Below are positions 1 to 18,600 of a DNA stretch of 64,000 nt, in pieces. The position numbers and the translations under genes were made by a program. The notes below the pieces were generated by a model. That model searched no databases and was not told where the DNA came from. It saw nothing but the letters and a program-made list of their open reading frames with translations. Position 1 is the first letter of the stretch, and every line of letters begins with the position of its first letter. The stretch is from Danio rerio (lineage: Eukaryota > Chordata > Actinopteri > Cypriniformes > Danionidae): assembly GCF_049306965.1 (NCBI RefSeq), contig NC_133194.1, forward strand, positions 4,400,001-4,464,000, read 5' to 3'.

Positions 1-726
1 TGTTGCTATGACAACAAGTAAACGTCACGTCGAAAGTTCAGAAAAACTAATGTAGATTTGTTAACTTTTCCGACGAGTAAATAATATTAATCTACAAAAA
101 GAGAACAACAATAAATACATAAAACTTACATAAAAATATCTAAAGATATTAATATAAATTATATGATGAAGCCATAGAGTTTAAAGTAAAATGGTGAATA
201 ACACATTCATTATTAATAACGTAATTGTTGTTCTTTTCATCTTTAAATTTCTCTCTTTTTAAAAAAATCTACTTTAACAGACTCGCTTTATTTAGCCCAA
301 GCAAAGTCTCTTTCAGCGCAAGGTAACTACGGTGTAATAAAACAAATACTCTAGCGCCGCCTGGTGGCTTTTTTGTGAGTGATGTTACATAAAAGACACA
401 GAAAGCGCGAGAAAGCGGGAGATTTTGTGCGGGATGAAAAGAAATTTCATATTGGCTAGAACTGGAAATGGAACGCAAAATCAAAAACTATAGAAGGCGT
501 GGCTTACTTGTTCGCGTCCGTGTTTCATTGGTTTACAGCAGGACACGTCACACAGAAACGCCCTAAACACAAATATGTGCATGTTAAAAATAATTAAATT
601 AAAAAATAAAAGCATAAAATATAAATTTTTTTCGTTGTCTTTATTTAACCTTCAAATACCAAACAAGATTTTTTAACTTCCATTGTTAAAACATATATCC
701 AAGCAGCCATAATGACAAAAATAGGA

Positions 727-727
727 C

Positions 728-783
<56 letters not shown>
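727..783. repeat. (AAT)n microsatellite
   Basis: About 19 uninterrupted AAT units, directly visible. Probably length-polymorphic. Confidence 0.95.
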
Positions 784-786
<3 letters not shown>

Positions 787-1023
787 CAAAACCTTAAATG
801 ATATGAACGCAAATGAAAATACATTCAGGGGTTTAATCCAAGTATGTTGTCAAAAGTTTAGAAAACTTTAAGGCACTTCCGTTTTTTTTTTTTTTTTTTT
901 TTTTTGCATAAAATAGTATGTGCTTGGATGTCATTGATGGCATTATTACAAATTATAAATGGCATTTTTATTTGGGCCCCAAGTGTATACATGCTTCTAT
1001 TTGTTACAGATTTATTTATTTAT

Positions 1024-1072
1024 TTAGTTAGTTAGTTAGTTAGTTAGTTGGTTAGTTAGTTAGTTAGTTAGT
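1024..1072. repeat. (GTTA)n microsatellite
   Basis: About 12 tandem GTTA units with one GTTG interruption, directly visible, ~370 bp upstream of the meaf6 start codon. Confidence 0.95.
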
Positions 1073-1441
1073 AGATGTTTATTATTCAAACCAGTTAAAA
1101 CCAACGAGCAATGTCAAGTAGTCATACACGTAGCAAGTTTTGTTGTTATTATTATTATTAATTATTGCTTTCCAAAATAAAAGCTCCAAAGGACCGGATG
1201 GGTAACAGCAGTACAACTTTTCAAATTTTCATGTCAGTCGATCAGAAACTGTGTTACGTTTTCTAAGCCCGTTTAAAATGTTTAAAAACTCATTTAGAAT
1301 TACTTGTTTATTAATTGATTAGATTAAGATTTGAAGTTCATAGTGCGCCCCCTATTGAACTAGTGGACATACGAAGTACTGCACTCAGAAGGACCCGCAT
1401 CGGCTGTTCTCGGTCATTGAGCACTGCAGCTCAGTTCCATC

Positions 1442-9616
<8,175 letters not shown>

Positions 9617-9992
9617 CAGACCCCAGCAGCCTTGTTCATTCCCACAAACCAAACCTCTTCTGTCAGCTCCGGGTCTCTACCATCAATAACATCTGGATTT
9701 TCCCTCACCTCCAATACTCTTGGCTTCTTTCCTGGCTGTAGTGAAGCTCTTGTGTCATTTAAGTCAGTCTGATATATTAAGATTCATCTGTTGTTGCATG
9801 AAAAACATTGAAAACGTGAGATTCCCGTTTTACACGTGAATCTTTTTTATTTATGACGTTACATGGATGATGTATCAGTGAATTCAAACATTTCCCGTAT
9901 GCCTTTCAGTTTCGTTTTGTGTAGCTAATGTAAAGATTTCACACATCGTACATTTTTTTATGTTTGTTTTATTTTTACCATCTTGTTTTTTG

Positions 9993-9998
9993 AATAAA
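9993..9998 (+). terminator. meaf6: meaf6 polyadenylation signal
   Basis: AATAAA lies 377 bp downstream of the stop codon, followed by a T/GT-rich stretch (TTTGTTTGTTTGG). It is the first canonical signal after the stop and likely ends the transcript near 10015-10020. Confidence 0.75.
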
Positions 9999-10195
9999 AC
10001 TTAAAACAGTCGATTTGTTTGTTTGGTTTACCGTTCATAGATTAAACATTGTGTCTTTCCGTAGGACTTTATCTTAATTAATATGTTCTTAGGATCAATG
10101 TTAGGTTTTAAAACAAATGCTGAGATTATTATTCTCACTTAAAATGTGACGTTTAGTATCTGTGTTCCTCTTGGCCCTGAAGATACAAACGTAAG

Positions 10196-10402
10196 CCAAT
10201 CACAGCGAATGCAGAGACAAACATGAGGCTGTAAATCCAGAAGCAGCTCTGATGTCACCGCAGTTTAGTCAGAGTTCCAAAGAAAGTGAAATAACTTGAT
10301 TTGTGAATGACTTGAATCTACAACCGCACAGACGCAGGCTGAAACGAGCAACCTCTTCAACAGATCATTTATTGAGGCTTTCAGAAACCCTTGTTGACAC
10401 AG
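10196..10402 (+). promoter_or_regulatory. Promoter and non-coding first exon of finTRIM A
   Basis: Elements in order: CCAAT at 10196-10200, a CRE-like TGATGTCA at 10250-10257 and the ISRE-like GAAAGTGAAAT at 10282-10292. A presumed non-coding first exon follows and ends at a donor CACAG|GTAGG (exon end 10402). The ISRE-to-donor distance is 120 bp, like the other four copies. The first coding exon is over 5 kb away, an intron expanded by repeats. ISRE function is inferred from matrix similarity and the reported virus/interferon induction of finTRIMs. Confidence 0.65.
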
Positions 10403-10856
10403 GTAGGACAAATATTAACATGTATTGAACTGAACTGTTTCAGTAATCCATGATTTAATAAAAAAATTAGTTGAACAGAAGCAGATTTAAAGGGTTAGTT
10501 CACCCAAAAATGAAGCTTTTACTTGTTCTAAACCTGATTTCTGTATTCTGTTCAACACAGTAGTATGTATTCTGAAGCAGGCTGTAAGGCTGTACCCATT
10601 GACCTCCGTAGTATTTGTTTACCATCGATGTCAGTGGTTACAGGGTTTCTACCTTTTTCACTATATCTTGTTATGGTATGTTATGGGTTTCACTTAAGGG
10701 TAAGTAAAGTTGTTTACTGCACTAAAATGGTATCAGAATTACATGTATGTTATGGTTGCTTGGTTTGATTAATTGTACAGCAACGTTTTTTGTCATTTTG
10801 TTGAGTAAATTAAAGACTAAAACGATAAGTAAATGATCCTCTAACTGCAGATAAAT

Positions 10857-11050
10857 ATATAGACCATTTTGATGTGGTCATGTCATTAGCCCATGGACAT
10901 TTCCTGCATGTTATCACACTATTTCATAAGAGGCAATTCAATCATAATATGCAGCTCTTTGGATTCTCGAAAGTTATAGACATTAAAAATGTAAAACAGG
11001 AAATGTGTTAGGACCTTTGTTTTGTTTACATCCCTCAAAATGGTCTATAT
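10857..11050. mobile_element. MITE, TTATAGACCATTTT family copy
   Basis: Ends TATATAGACCATTTTGA and TCAAAATGGTCTATATA are perfect inverted repeats, so the element is about 194 bp long. It shares its interior (TGGTCATGTCATT, CCATGGACATTTCCTG) with the copy nested at 8128-8365, in reverse order. Confidence 0.75.
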
Positions 11051-11583
11051 AATTTATAAATAATAGTAAATATATTGTTATGATTGCTAAGGGTCAGTTG
11101 TGATGTGAGGAAGCGAGTCTGAATACCAGGGATATACTGAATGCTTCAAGTGGGTGTAATGCCTCAGGGACATGGAGCTAAAAATAAAGCTCAGAAAAAA
11201 CTTCTAGGTTTTCTATCTCTGTACAACCTATGTCAAAACTAAAGAAAACAAAATATAGATAAGCGTTCTGACTCGCTGAAGCGAACACATTGAACAGGAT
11301 GTACAAATGAAATAGCGGAAACCCCCCTCGCGTACCTGAGAAATGTATTTTCGCAGAGTATGTTCAGGAACACGGCAAGCAGATTGGAATGTGGATCAAA
11401 GTATGCGTGGGTGTGTGTGTGTGTGTGTCAGGTTTACGAAGTTTGAACTGATGAATACAGCGATACAACTGCAGTCATGTAATGTTACACATAATCTCTC
11501 ATGGCACTAGGCCAGGTGAGTGGTATTGTTGTGCCCTCATGCACGTGCTGTTAACCCACTGATGTTTATATATAGAGGATGGC

Positions 11584-12424
11584 TGTCCAAACTGGGTCTT
11601 GGAGGGCTGGTTTAATGCTGAGATTTGCCTCAACACACCTGCCAGGAAGTTTCTATTATATCTAGTAAGAGCTTGATTAGCTGGTTCAAGTGTGTTTGAT
11701 TAGGGTTAGAGGTAAACTCTTGGATAATGGTCTCCTGGAGGGCCGCAGCTCTGCACAGTTTAGCTCCAACCACCTCCAACTCCCACCTGCTTAATAGTCT
11801 CTACTTAATAGTTCTGAACACCTTGATTTGTTGGATCAGCTGTGTTTGATTAGTGTTGGAGCAAAACTGTGCAGAGCTGCGGCCCTCCAGGAATTGAGTT
11901 TAAGACGTGCTCCAGAACACAGACTCTCCAAGACCGAGTTTGGACACCCCCTGATATGGAATAGGATATAGAGAATGGGAATCTACATCATGGTGAGCCC
12001 ACAATGTTTTTAAATATACAGTAGAGCACACAATCTAAACTACAGGTATCAAATTTAGTTCCTAGAGGGCCGCAGCTCTGCACAGTTTAGCTCTAACCAC
12101 ATCCCACTCACACCTGCTTATTAGTCTTGAAGTAGTCTTGATTAGTTGGATCAGCTGTTTTTGATTAGGGTTGGAGCAAATCTGTGCAGAGCTGCGGCCC
12201 TCCAGGAATTGAGTTCGAGACCATTGTCTAGGAGTTTACCTCCAACCCCTAATCAACTTGCTTCAGCACACCTGAACCAGCTAATCAAGCTCTTACTAGA
12301 TATACTAGAAACTTCCTGACAGGTGTGCTGAAGCAAGTTGGAGCAAATCTCAGCAGGACAGTTTAAGTTTGAGACCTATGGTTTAGAGCATTGGCCCTCT
12401 AGGACCGAGTTTGGACACCCCTGA
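11584..12424. repeat. Two palindromic CTGGAGGGCC elements, nested
   Basis: Repeated units begin near TGTCCAAACT or TGTCAAACTCAGTTCCTGG and contain CTGGAGGGCCGCAGCTCTGC, TTAGCTCCAAC and CACACCTG. They then read back as the reverse complement (GTTGGAGCAAA, GCAGAGCTGCGGCCCTCCAG). Unit one spans ~11584-11953 and has another palindrome inserted at ~11729-11900. Unit two spans ~12042-12424 and is likewise compound. This is an abundant zebrafish foldback-type non-autonomous element; I cannot name the family securely. Confidence 0.7.
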
Positions 12425-12511
12425 TATAAAATGGGACATAAAGAATGGGAATCTACGTTATGGCAAGTTCACAATGTTTTTAAATATACAGCAGAGCACA
12501 CAATCTAAACT

Positions 12512-12604
12512 ACAGGTGTCAAATTCAGTTTCTGGATGGCCACAGATCTGCACAGTCTAACCTTAATTAAGCACACCCGATCAAACTAATTGAGTCATTC
12601 AGGC
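12512..12604. repeat. Truncated palindromic CTGGAGGGCC-family copy
   Basis: The left arm only: TGTCAAATTCAGTTTCTGG through CACACCCGATCAAACTAATTG. It stops where the TCACACTGG-type element begins at ~12611. Confidence 0.6.
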
Positions 12605-12610
12605 TTGATT

Positions 12611-12925
12611 AAAACCGGTCACACTGGACTTCTTGCCCCATAGACTTCCATTTATATGCATGCGAATGCGGCAGAGCGGTGTGGTGAAAAATTAGTTGTG
12701 CCTCATTTCAGAGGCTGAATTCTTCGAAGGATGCATTCGAAGTACGCTGCGTCATCGCAGCACAACAAAGACTCTCATTTGAAAATAAATTTGAAGGCTC
12801 CTTAAATATGGAGTAATCGCTCTATTTTTTTAAATAGCTAATCATCTTGTTTAATCCCGCCCCTTTTCGCATCGCCTTATGACAGAATTTCACATGCTTA
12901 AACTCTAGTGTGACCGCGGCTTTAG
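12611..12925. mobile_element. DNA MITE with GGTCACACTGG ends, copy 1
   Basis: Left CCGGTCACACTGGACTTC and right CTAGTGTGACCGCGGCTTTA are inverted repeats. Internal landmarks TAATCCCGCCCCTTTTCGC and ATGCATGCGAATGCG recur in the copy at 24884-25198. Non-coding; superfamily not assigned. Confidence 0.65.
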
Positions 12926-12939
12926 TTTGTTAGTCTAAA

Positions 12940-13665
12940 CCAGGTGTGCCAAAGCTCAGTCCTGGAGGGCCTACAGAGTTTAGTTTCAACCCCAATTAGA
13001 CACACCTGAATCGGCTAATCAAGCTCTTTCATACTAGAAGCTCCCAGTCAGGTGTATTAAAGGAAGCTGGAGCTAAATTATGCAGGACATTGACCCTCTA
13101 CGACCGAGTTGGAGCACTCCTGGTCTAAACCAATGCAAGCCACAGAAAAAGACATCTATTTTATAGTATTATGTTTTTAAAACACAACTTAGAAACACTC
13201 AAAATGGACTGACATGTAGATACATTTATAATTGCTCTTTGTCTTCCTGAGAAGTGGGAAAGTGCGTTCCATCAAACAAATTAACCGGCTCATGTGTACG
13301 TGGCGGTATGAGATGCCAAAAGAAAACTTTACCATAATAATTTTCTTCTTACTTTGTGAGCGCTTACAGTTTATTGCTGATGAGCGTATATGTGATACAA
13401 AAAATCAATAGAGCTCAATAGGATCCAGCTTCGGTACCCTAAATACCCAGAATGCTTTTTTACTGTAATGGCACATTTCCATTCTCAATAGCAGAGGTGT
13501 CAAACTCAGTTCCTGGAAGGCTGCAGCCCTGCTTCAACACACCTACATACAGGTAACTAACAAGCATGAATGACTCAATTAGTTTGATCAGGTGTGTGTA
13601 ATTAGGGTTGAAACTAAACTGCAAAGCTGCGGCCCTCTAGGAACTGAGTTTGACACCTGTGCTCT
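12940..13665. repeat. Two more palindromic CTGGAGGGCC-family copies
   Basis: Copies at ~12940-13125 and ~13490-13665, separated by ~365 bp of unremarkable AT-rich DNA. Each has arms with TCCTGGAGGGCC or TCCTGGAAGGC and a reverse-complement partner. They lie in the 5.2-kb first intron of finTRIM A. Confidence 0.65.
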
Positions 13666-14131
13666 ATGGAATGACTATTATAGATAAGTGTATTAACCTC
13701 AACACTGAGGCTCAATTCATATTTATTGTATATCCTTACACCTTCCCATATGTCCCTAAAACAGTTAAGGGATAGGAATAGAAGTTTTTCTCGAAGAAAT
13801 AAGACATGTTCGCTACACACGCAGTATCATATGTTGTTGCTAGCTTCAGCACCAAGACTGTTGATACACTGGTCGCCTAGTTACATAAAAAGCACAGTGC
13901 ACTGCTCTTTACTAATATCCACAAAAAGGGTGAGAGGTGCGCCTCGCAATTACAAATTAAAAGCGCAATGTTGTTTTACACTGTATTTTGACGACTGCTG
14001 TTATTTTTTAGCTCAAAAATTCTGATATCCATGCTTTTTACGTGCTGTAAAAAGCTAATTTGCTGCCACCAGACTTTTCTCACAGACTGGTCAATTCTGT
14101 CAAATCATCAGGCAGTGTTATCAGAATTTAA

Positions 14132-14444
14132 AATTCATTCATTCATTTTCCTTTGGCTTAGCCAACTTATCCAGCATATGTTTTACACAGCGGATGCCCT
14201 TCCAGCTGCAACCAAGTACTGGGAAACATTCATATACACACTTATACACATACCTTACAGTCAATTTAATTTATTCAATTCACCTATAGCGCATGTGTTT
14301 GTAATGTGGGGGAAACCGGAGTCCCCGGAGGAAACCCACGCCTACACAGGGAGAACATACAAACCCCACACTGAAATCCCAACCAGGACTCGAACCAGCA
14401 ACCTTTTTGCTGTGAGGTGACAGTGCTAACCACTTAGCCACCTC
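14132..14444 (-). mobile_element. DANA/mermaid SINE, near full length
   Basis: Read on the minus strand, it starts near 14444 with a tRNA-like head and runs through GGTTTCCCCCA (CCTCCGGGGACTCCGG form), CCAGCTGCAACC complement and ends in the ATTCATTCATTC tail at ~14132. Landmarks match the zebrafish DANA consensus as I know it. A 129-aa open frame across it is an artefact of the SINE. Confidence 0.85.
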
Positions 14445-14876
14445 TAGCTGATGTATTCAGGGACTTTTTTAAACCCCTTCCTATGTGTGTGGCATTAAAA
14501 AAATCTTAATTTGAAGGGGTAAAAAGGGTCTTTCCCCTTAGCCATACACCTCCAAGCAAAAGAGAATTAGGACCCCCCTATCCCCTCATGTGAACATGCA
14601 AACTGAGTGGTATGGGTGAGTAGAGGGGGTAGAAGTGGTATTGAGCCTAAACCTACCACTCACAGTGACGTTACTAGCAAAGGAAGTACATGTGCTTGAG
14701 GCTATTAGGGGAATGGATGATGAAGAGAACCAATCAAAGATTCCAGGAAATGATCACACTGATCTGCCTCTTTGACTATAAACATGCTCATAGAGATAGA
14801 AAACACAAGAGGGCAGAATGACACAATTTACTCAGGTTAACAATATTTTAGTTGTATCTTGTACTTCAATCTAAAC

Positions 14877-15262
14877 CAGGACTGTTCAAACTCGATCCTG
14901 GAGGGTGGGTGTACTGGAGAGTTTAGCTCCAACACTTATCAAACACACCTAAACCAGCTAATCAAGCTCTTAGATATACTAGAAACTTCCTGGCAGGTGT
15001 GTTGAGTCAAGTTGGAGCTAAACTTCAACTAGCCCTCCAGGACAAAGTTTGAACACCCCTGATCTAAACCATAGGTCTCAAACTCAATTCCTGGAGGGCC
15101 ACAGCTCTGCACAGTTTTGCTTTAACTTTATTAAAACAAAGTTCTTCCAACTAATCAAGGTGTTCAAGAGTAGTCTTGAACATCTTGATGATTTGGATTA
15201 GGTGAATGCTATTAAGGTTGGAGCAAAACTGCAGAGCTGCGGCCCTCCAGGAATTTGCCTAA
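14877..15262. repeat. Two adjacent palindromic CTGGAGGGCC-family copies
   Basis: Copies at ~14877-15062 (TTCAAACTCGATCCTGGAGG to AGTTTGAACACCCCTGAT) and ~15072-15262 (TCAAACTCAATTCCTGGAGG to CTGCGGCCCTCCAGGAAT), about 10 bp apart. Non-coding, in intron 1 of finTRIM A. Confidence 0.7.
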
Positions 15263-15614
15263 AAGCAAAGTTGTGTTTCTGTAACCATCAATTCTTGCAT
15301 TAGGCACTTTAATGTTGGTATTATCCAACAACACAATATTCCAAGATTGTCTGCTCGCATCTCATACTTTTTCATTAAATATAAACTGTTGACATACTAA
15401 ACATAGTAGAGCACGATTCATTTTGTGATTCGAGCAAATTCAAGGTTCCGCTGTTCTTTAACAAAGCAATAGTATTTGAGGGGAATAAAAAATTATTATT
15501 TTAATAAAAATGTGTTTTATGTGCATTTTATTTGTAATTTTTAGATTTAATTCTTAAGTTCAAGTTGATAATTTTAAGTCATCATGTGCCCTTAGTGAAA
15601 ATAAGTGAAGAACA

Positions 15615-18600
15615 ATGGCAGAATCTTCACCAGAATCAAGTAGAAGAGAATCCAGGAGACGGAGTCAAAATGGTTTACCTCCATGTAAGTTAATTGCTTT
15701 TTGCTGTAATACTGCTGTTTTTTTATTGATGGGCAGTCAGGGTTCAACGCTAAGGATTTTTTCTACTGGTCTGATCGAGCAAGTGGTTTAGATTTTACTT
15801 GCCCTGCCAAAATTTTCACTGGCCCCACCAAAAAAGGGGAAGTTAATAGCTATTTTTTAGCCACATATTTTAAATAATGTGTCAAAAATAAAATCTGTGA
15901 ATCTAGAATTTTAATACTTAAAAAAAATTTGTAAATAAAAGTGTTATATAAACAAAATGAGCAGTATGGAAAATGTGGAGGTGTTTTATTGCGGTTTGAA
16001 ATTATTTAACAGGTGGCTGACTTGTCAAACTGACGGCAAACTCGCTCACTTAATTTTTATTTTGTTGTGTTGTTCCCATGTAAATATCTACTGCCAAGAC
16101 GTTAGAAACAGACATTTTCTTTTAGCCTTATAATTTGATGTTGCCGCCATGTTGCTGTTTCTACGCTTTACTGGTTGTTACCAGGTTACAAAAAAAATCA
16201 GCATAGTCAAATCAATCAGATAAGAGGAACCGGAAAGCAATATGTTGTTTACAACATTACAGAGAAGGTAGTGTGTAAAGACTTAAAAGCACAAACTTAA
16301 AATGCACGCAATTGACAAATAGTCACAGACAAGTTAAATGTTAGTAAGGCAGCACTGTCCCAATCGGGCCAGTAATGATGCGGTCTACTGTCCCAAGTGT
16401 CTCTCACGCTAGCCCTGGACCACCGGGCAGTCCTTATTGTTGAGCCCTGGCAGTACAGTCATAGGTGCTCCAGTGGTTTCAAAATGATTAGAAAACGAGG
16501 GCCGTCATCATTATTTAGCACGATGCTGGGTTATTTTACTGTGAGGTCAGCTGTATACCAACTCTGACTTTAGTTACTGATAAATCTTTACATTCAACCA
16601 GCTTCATGAGGACATCAAGGATCATGGATTTCTTTATAAACAGCACTGACTTGACAGGGATCCTAATACTAAATAATCACATTTGGTTATCTAATTTTAT
16701 CAGATCAAAATTTTTGAAAGTTGAGATGAGAAAGTTCACATGACTGTTTCAAGTGTGTCCAAACTTCTTATCTTCAACGTTTCTCTTTCAGCATTGTCCT
16801 CCAGTGATTCACTGAGGAGGCTTCGGTGCTCTATATGTGTGAAAGTGTTCACTGATCCGGTCAGCACTCCATGTGGACACATCTTCTGCAAAAGCTGTCT
16901 GAATAAGTGCTGGGAAAACAAACAAACCATCAGCTGTCCATTCTGTGGAAATACATTAACACAAAGACCTGATCCTGAGATTAACACCACTGAAAACACT
17001 GAAGTTGTGTGTGACGTCTGTGAGGACAGAAAGCTGAAGGCTGTAAAGTCGTGTCTGGTGTGTCAGAGCTCTTACTGTCAAACTCACCTGGAGCCTCATT
17101 TGAGAGTGGCAGGATTAAAGAAACACAAACTGATGGATCCTGTGAGGAATCTGGAGGACTATATATGTCAGAAACACGACAGACCTCTGGAGCTCTTCTG
17201 TAGAGATGATGAGAAATGTGTGTGTCCGTTTTGTTTAGAAGGAGATCACAAGGAACACATCACTGTTCGTATAGAAGAGGAGATTGACGAGAGGAAGGTA
17301 AACGCTCAAAACACTGGGAATATGTTTGGAATCTTTTAAGATAATCCACTCTTAAAAATGTTTTCCCTCTATACACTTGACTGAAACTGACACAGATAGA
17401 CGTGCAGCAGAAAATCCAGGAGAAAACTAAGAAGATTGAAGAAATCAAAAAAACAGCAGAAGACAGAAAAGTGAGTAAACTAAAGTTAAATGTATATTGT
17501 AAATAATTTAGTTGTGTTCCTCCAAGAGTCTTGATCTTTCAGTTTTTATGTGTTTGTGTCCAGACTTTCAGTCAGTCTATTACTGAGATTTAACACTCAA
17601 GTTACATTAGTACACCACAGTCAGGGCCGGATTAACCAATGGGCATTATGGGTACAGGCCCAGTGGCTGTGCGCACTTGGGGCAGGGGTGCCCTCTTTGG
17701 CCACTCCAACATGATTTAGTTGTTGATATTATTAATTTAAAGTTTACTTGCATAATTTCACAATATTTCTATAAATAAATTATTAAATATTTTGCAGCCA
17801 CTTAATTATTGTGGATTGATCAGTGCCACTGACGTAGCTGATTCACTGAGATTGCACACTTTTTATTAAGAAATGATTATTTTTTAAATAAAAAGTTGTT
17901 TTATCTGATTGAAAACCACAAATGCAAAAAAATAAATTACTAGATGCATTTTGAAATCAGTTTTTCAGAATCTAGTTTATTTAGCAACTCCATTATTTCG
18001 CTGGTTGACTTTAAAGGGCCAAAAATCTGATTTTGTGGGAGTATTTTGCAAAAAGGTACATCAAGAGAAGAATATGTGCTAATATATTGTGGCTCAAAAA
18101 ATAATAATAATAATGAATAAATTATATTATTAGGGTCTATAAAGTAAGTGTGTGTGTGTGTGTGTGGTGTGTGGTGTGTGGTGTGTGTGTGTTTGTGTGT
18201 TTGTGTGTGTGTGTGTGTGTTTGTAGTAATGCCTTTTGTTCAGTTTGTTTATTTGTTTATTTTATTCATTAATCTTCATTATTGTAGACATTTTAATGGC
18301 ATATCTGTATGTTGTACAATAAATGTATGTGAAAAATAACTTACTTGAAAGGTGTTTTTAAACTAAATATTATTTTTTATTTAGTTTGCACATGTACTTG
18401 CTGAATTATTTCATGGAATAAGTTGCAATATTTCAAGAGTAATTAATTGAATTAATTAAAACTTAATTTATTTAACATAAACAAAAATATAACATCATTA
18501 TTCACAACAAATACACAATTCATTATTTTTTGTGTGCCACCCTAAGATTTGGTGTGGCCTTACTTGGCCACCCCTAAGATAATTTTCTGGGGGCGCCACT

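Larger units (their letters stand above)
1..1390. other. Intergenic, AT-rich, no gene recognised
   Basis: No supported coding exon was found. The stretch holds simple repeats: an (AAT)n run at about 727-783, a poly-T run at about 882-905 and a GTTA tetranucleotide run at about 1024-1072. Short open frames here have no recognisable domain and no splice context. The last ~100 bases run into the presumed 5' UTR and promoter of meaf6. Confidence 0.7.

Noticed and set aside
1020-1075. CRISPR-like or regulatory direct repeats
   Set aside because: It is a simple GTTA microsatellite without spacers.
14031-14420. 129-aa + strand ORF
   Set aside because: It runs through a reverse-oriented DANA SINE (14132-14444) and reads SINE sequence.
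16740-16791. ATG at 16740 as the start of gene A
   Set aside because: The acceptor at 16791 and phase agreement with the MAESSP exon at 15615-15684 place this ATG in the intron.
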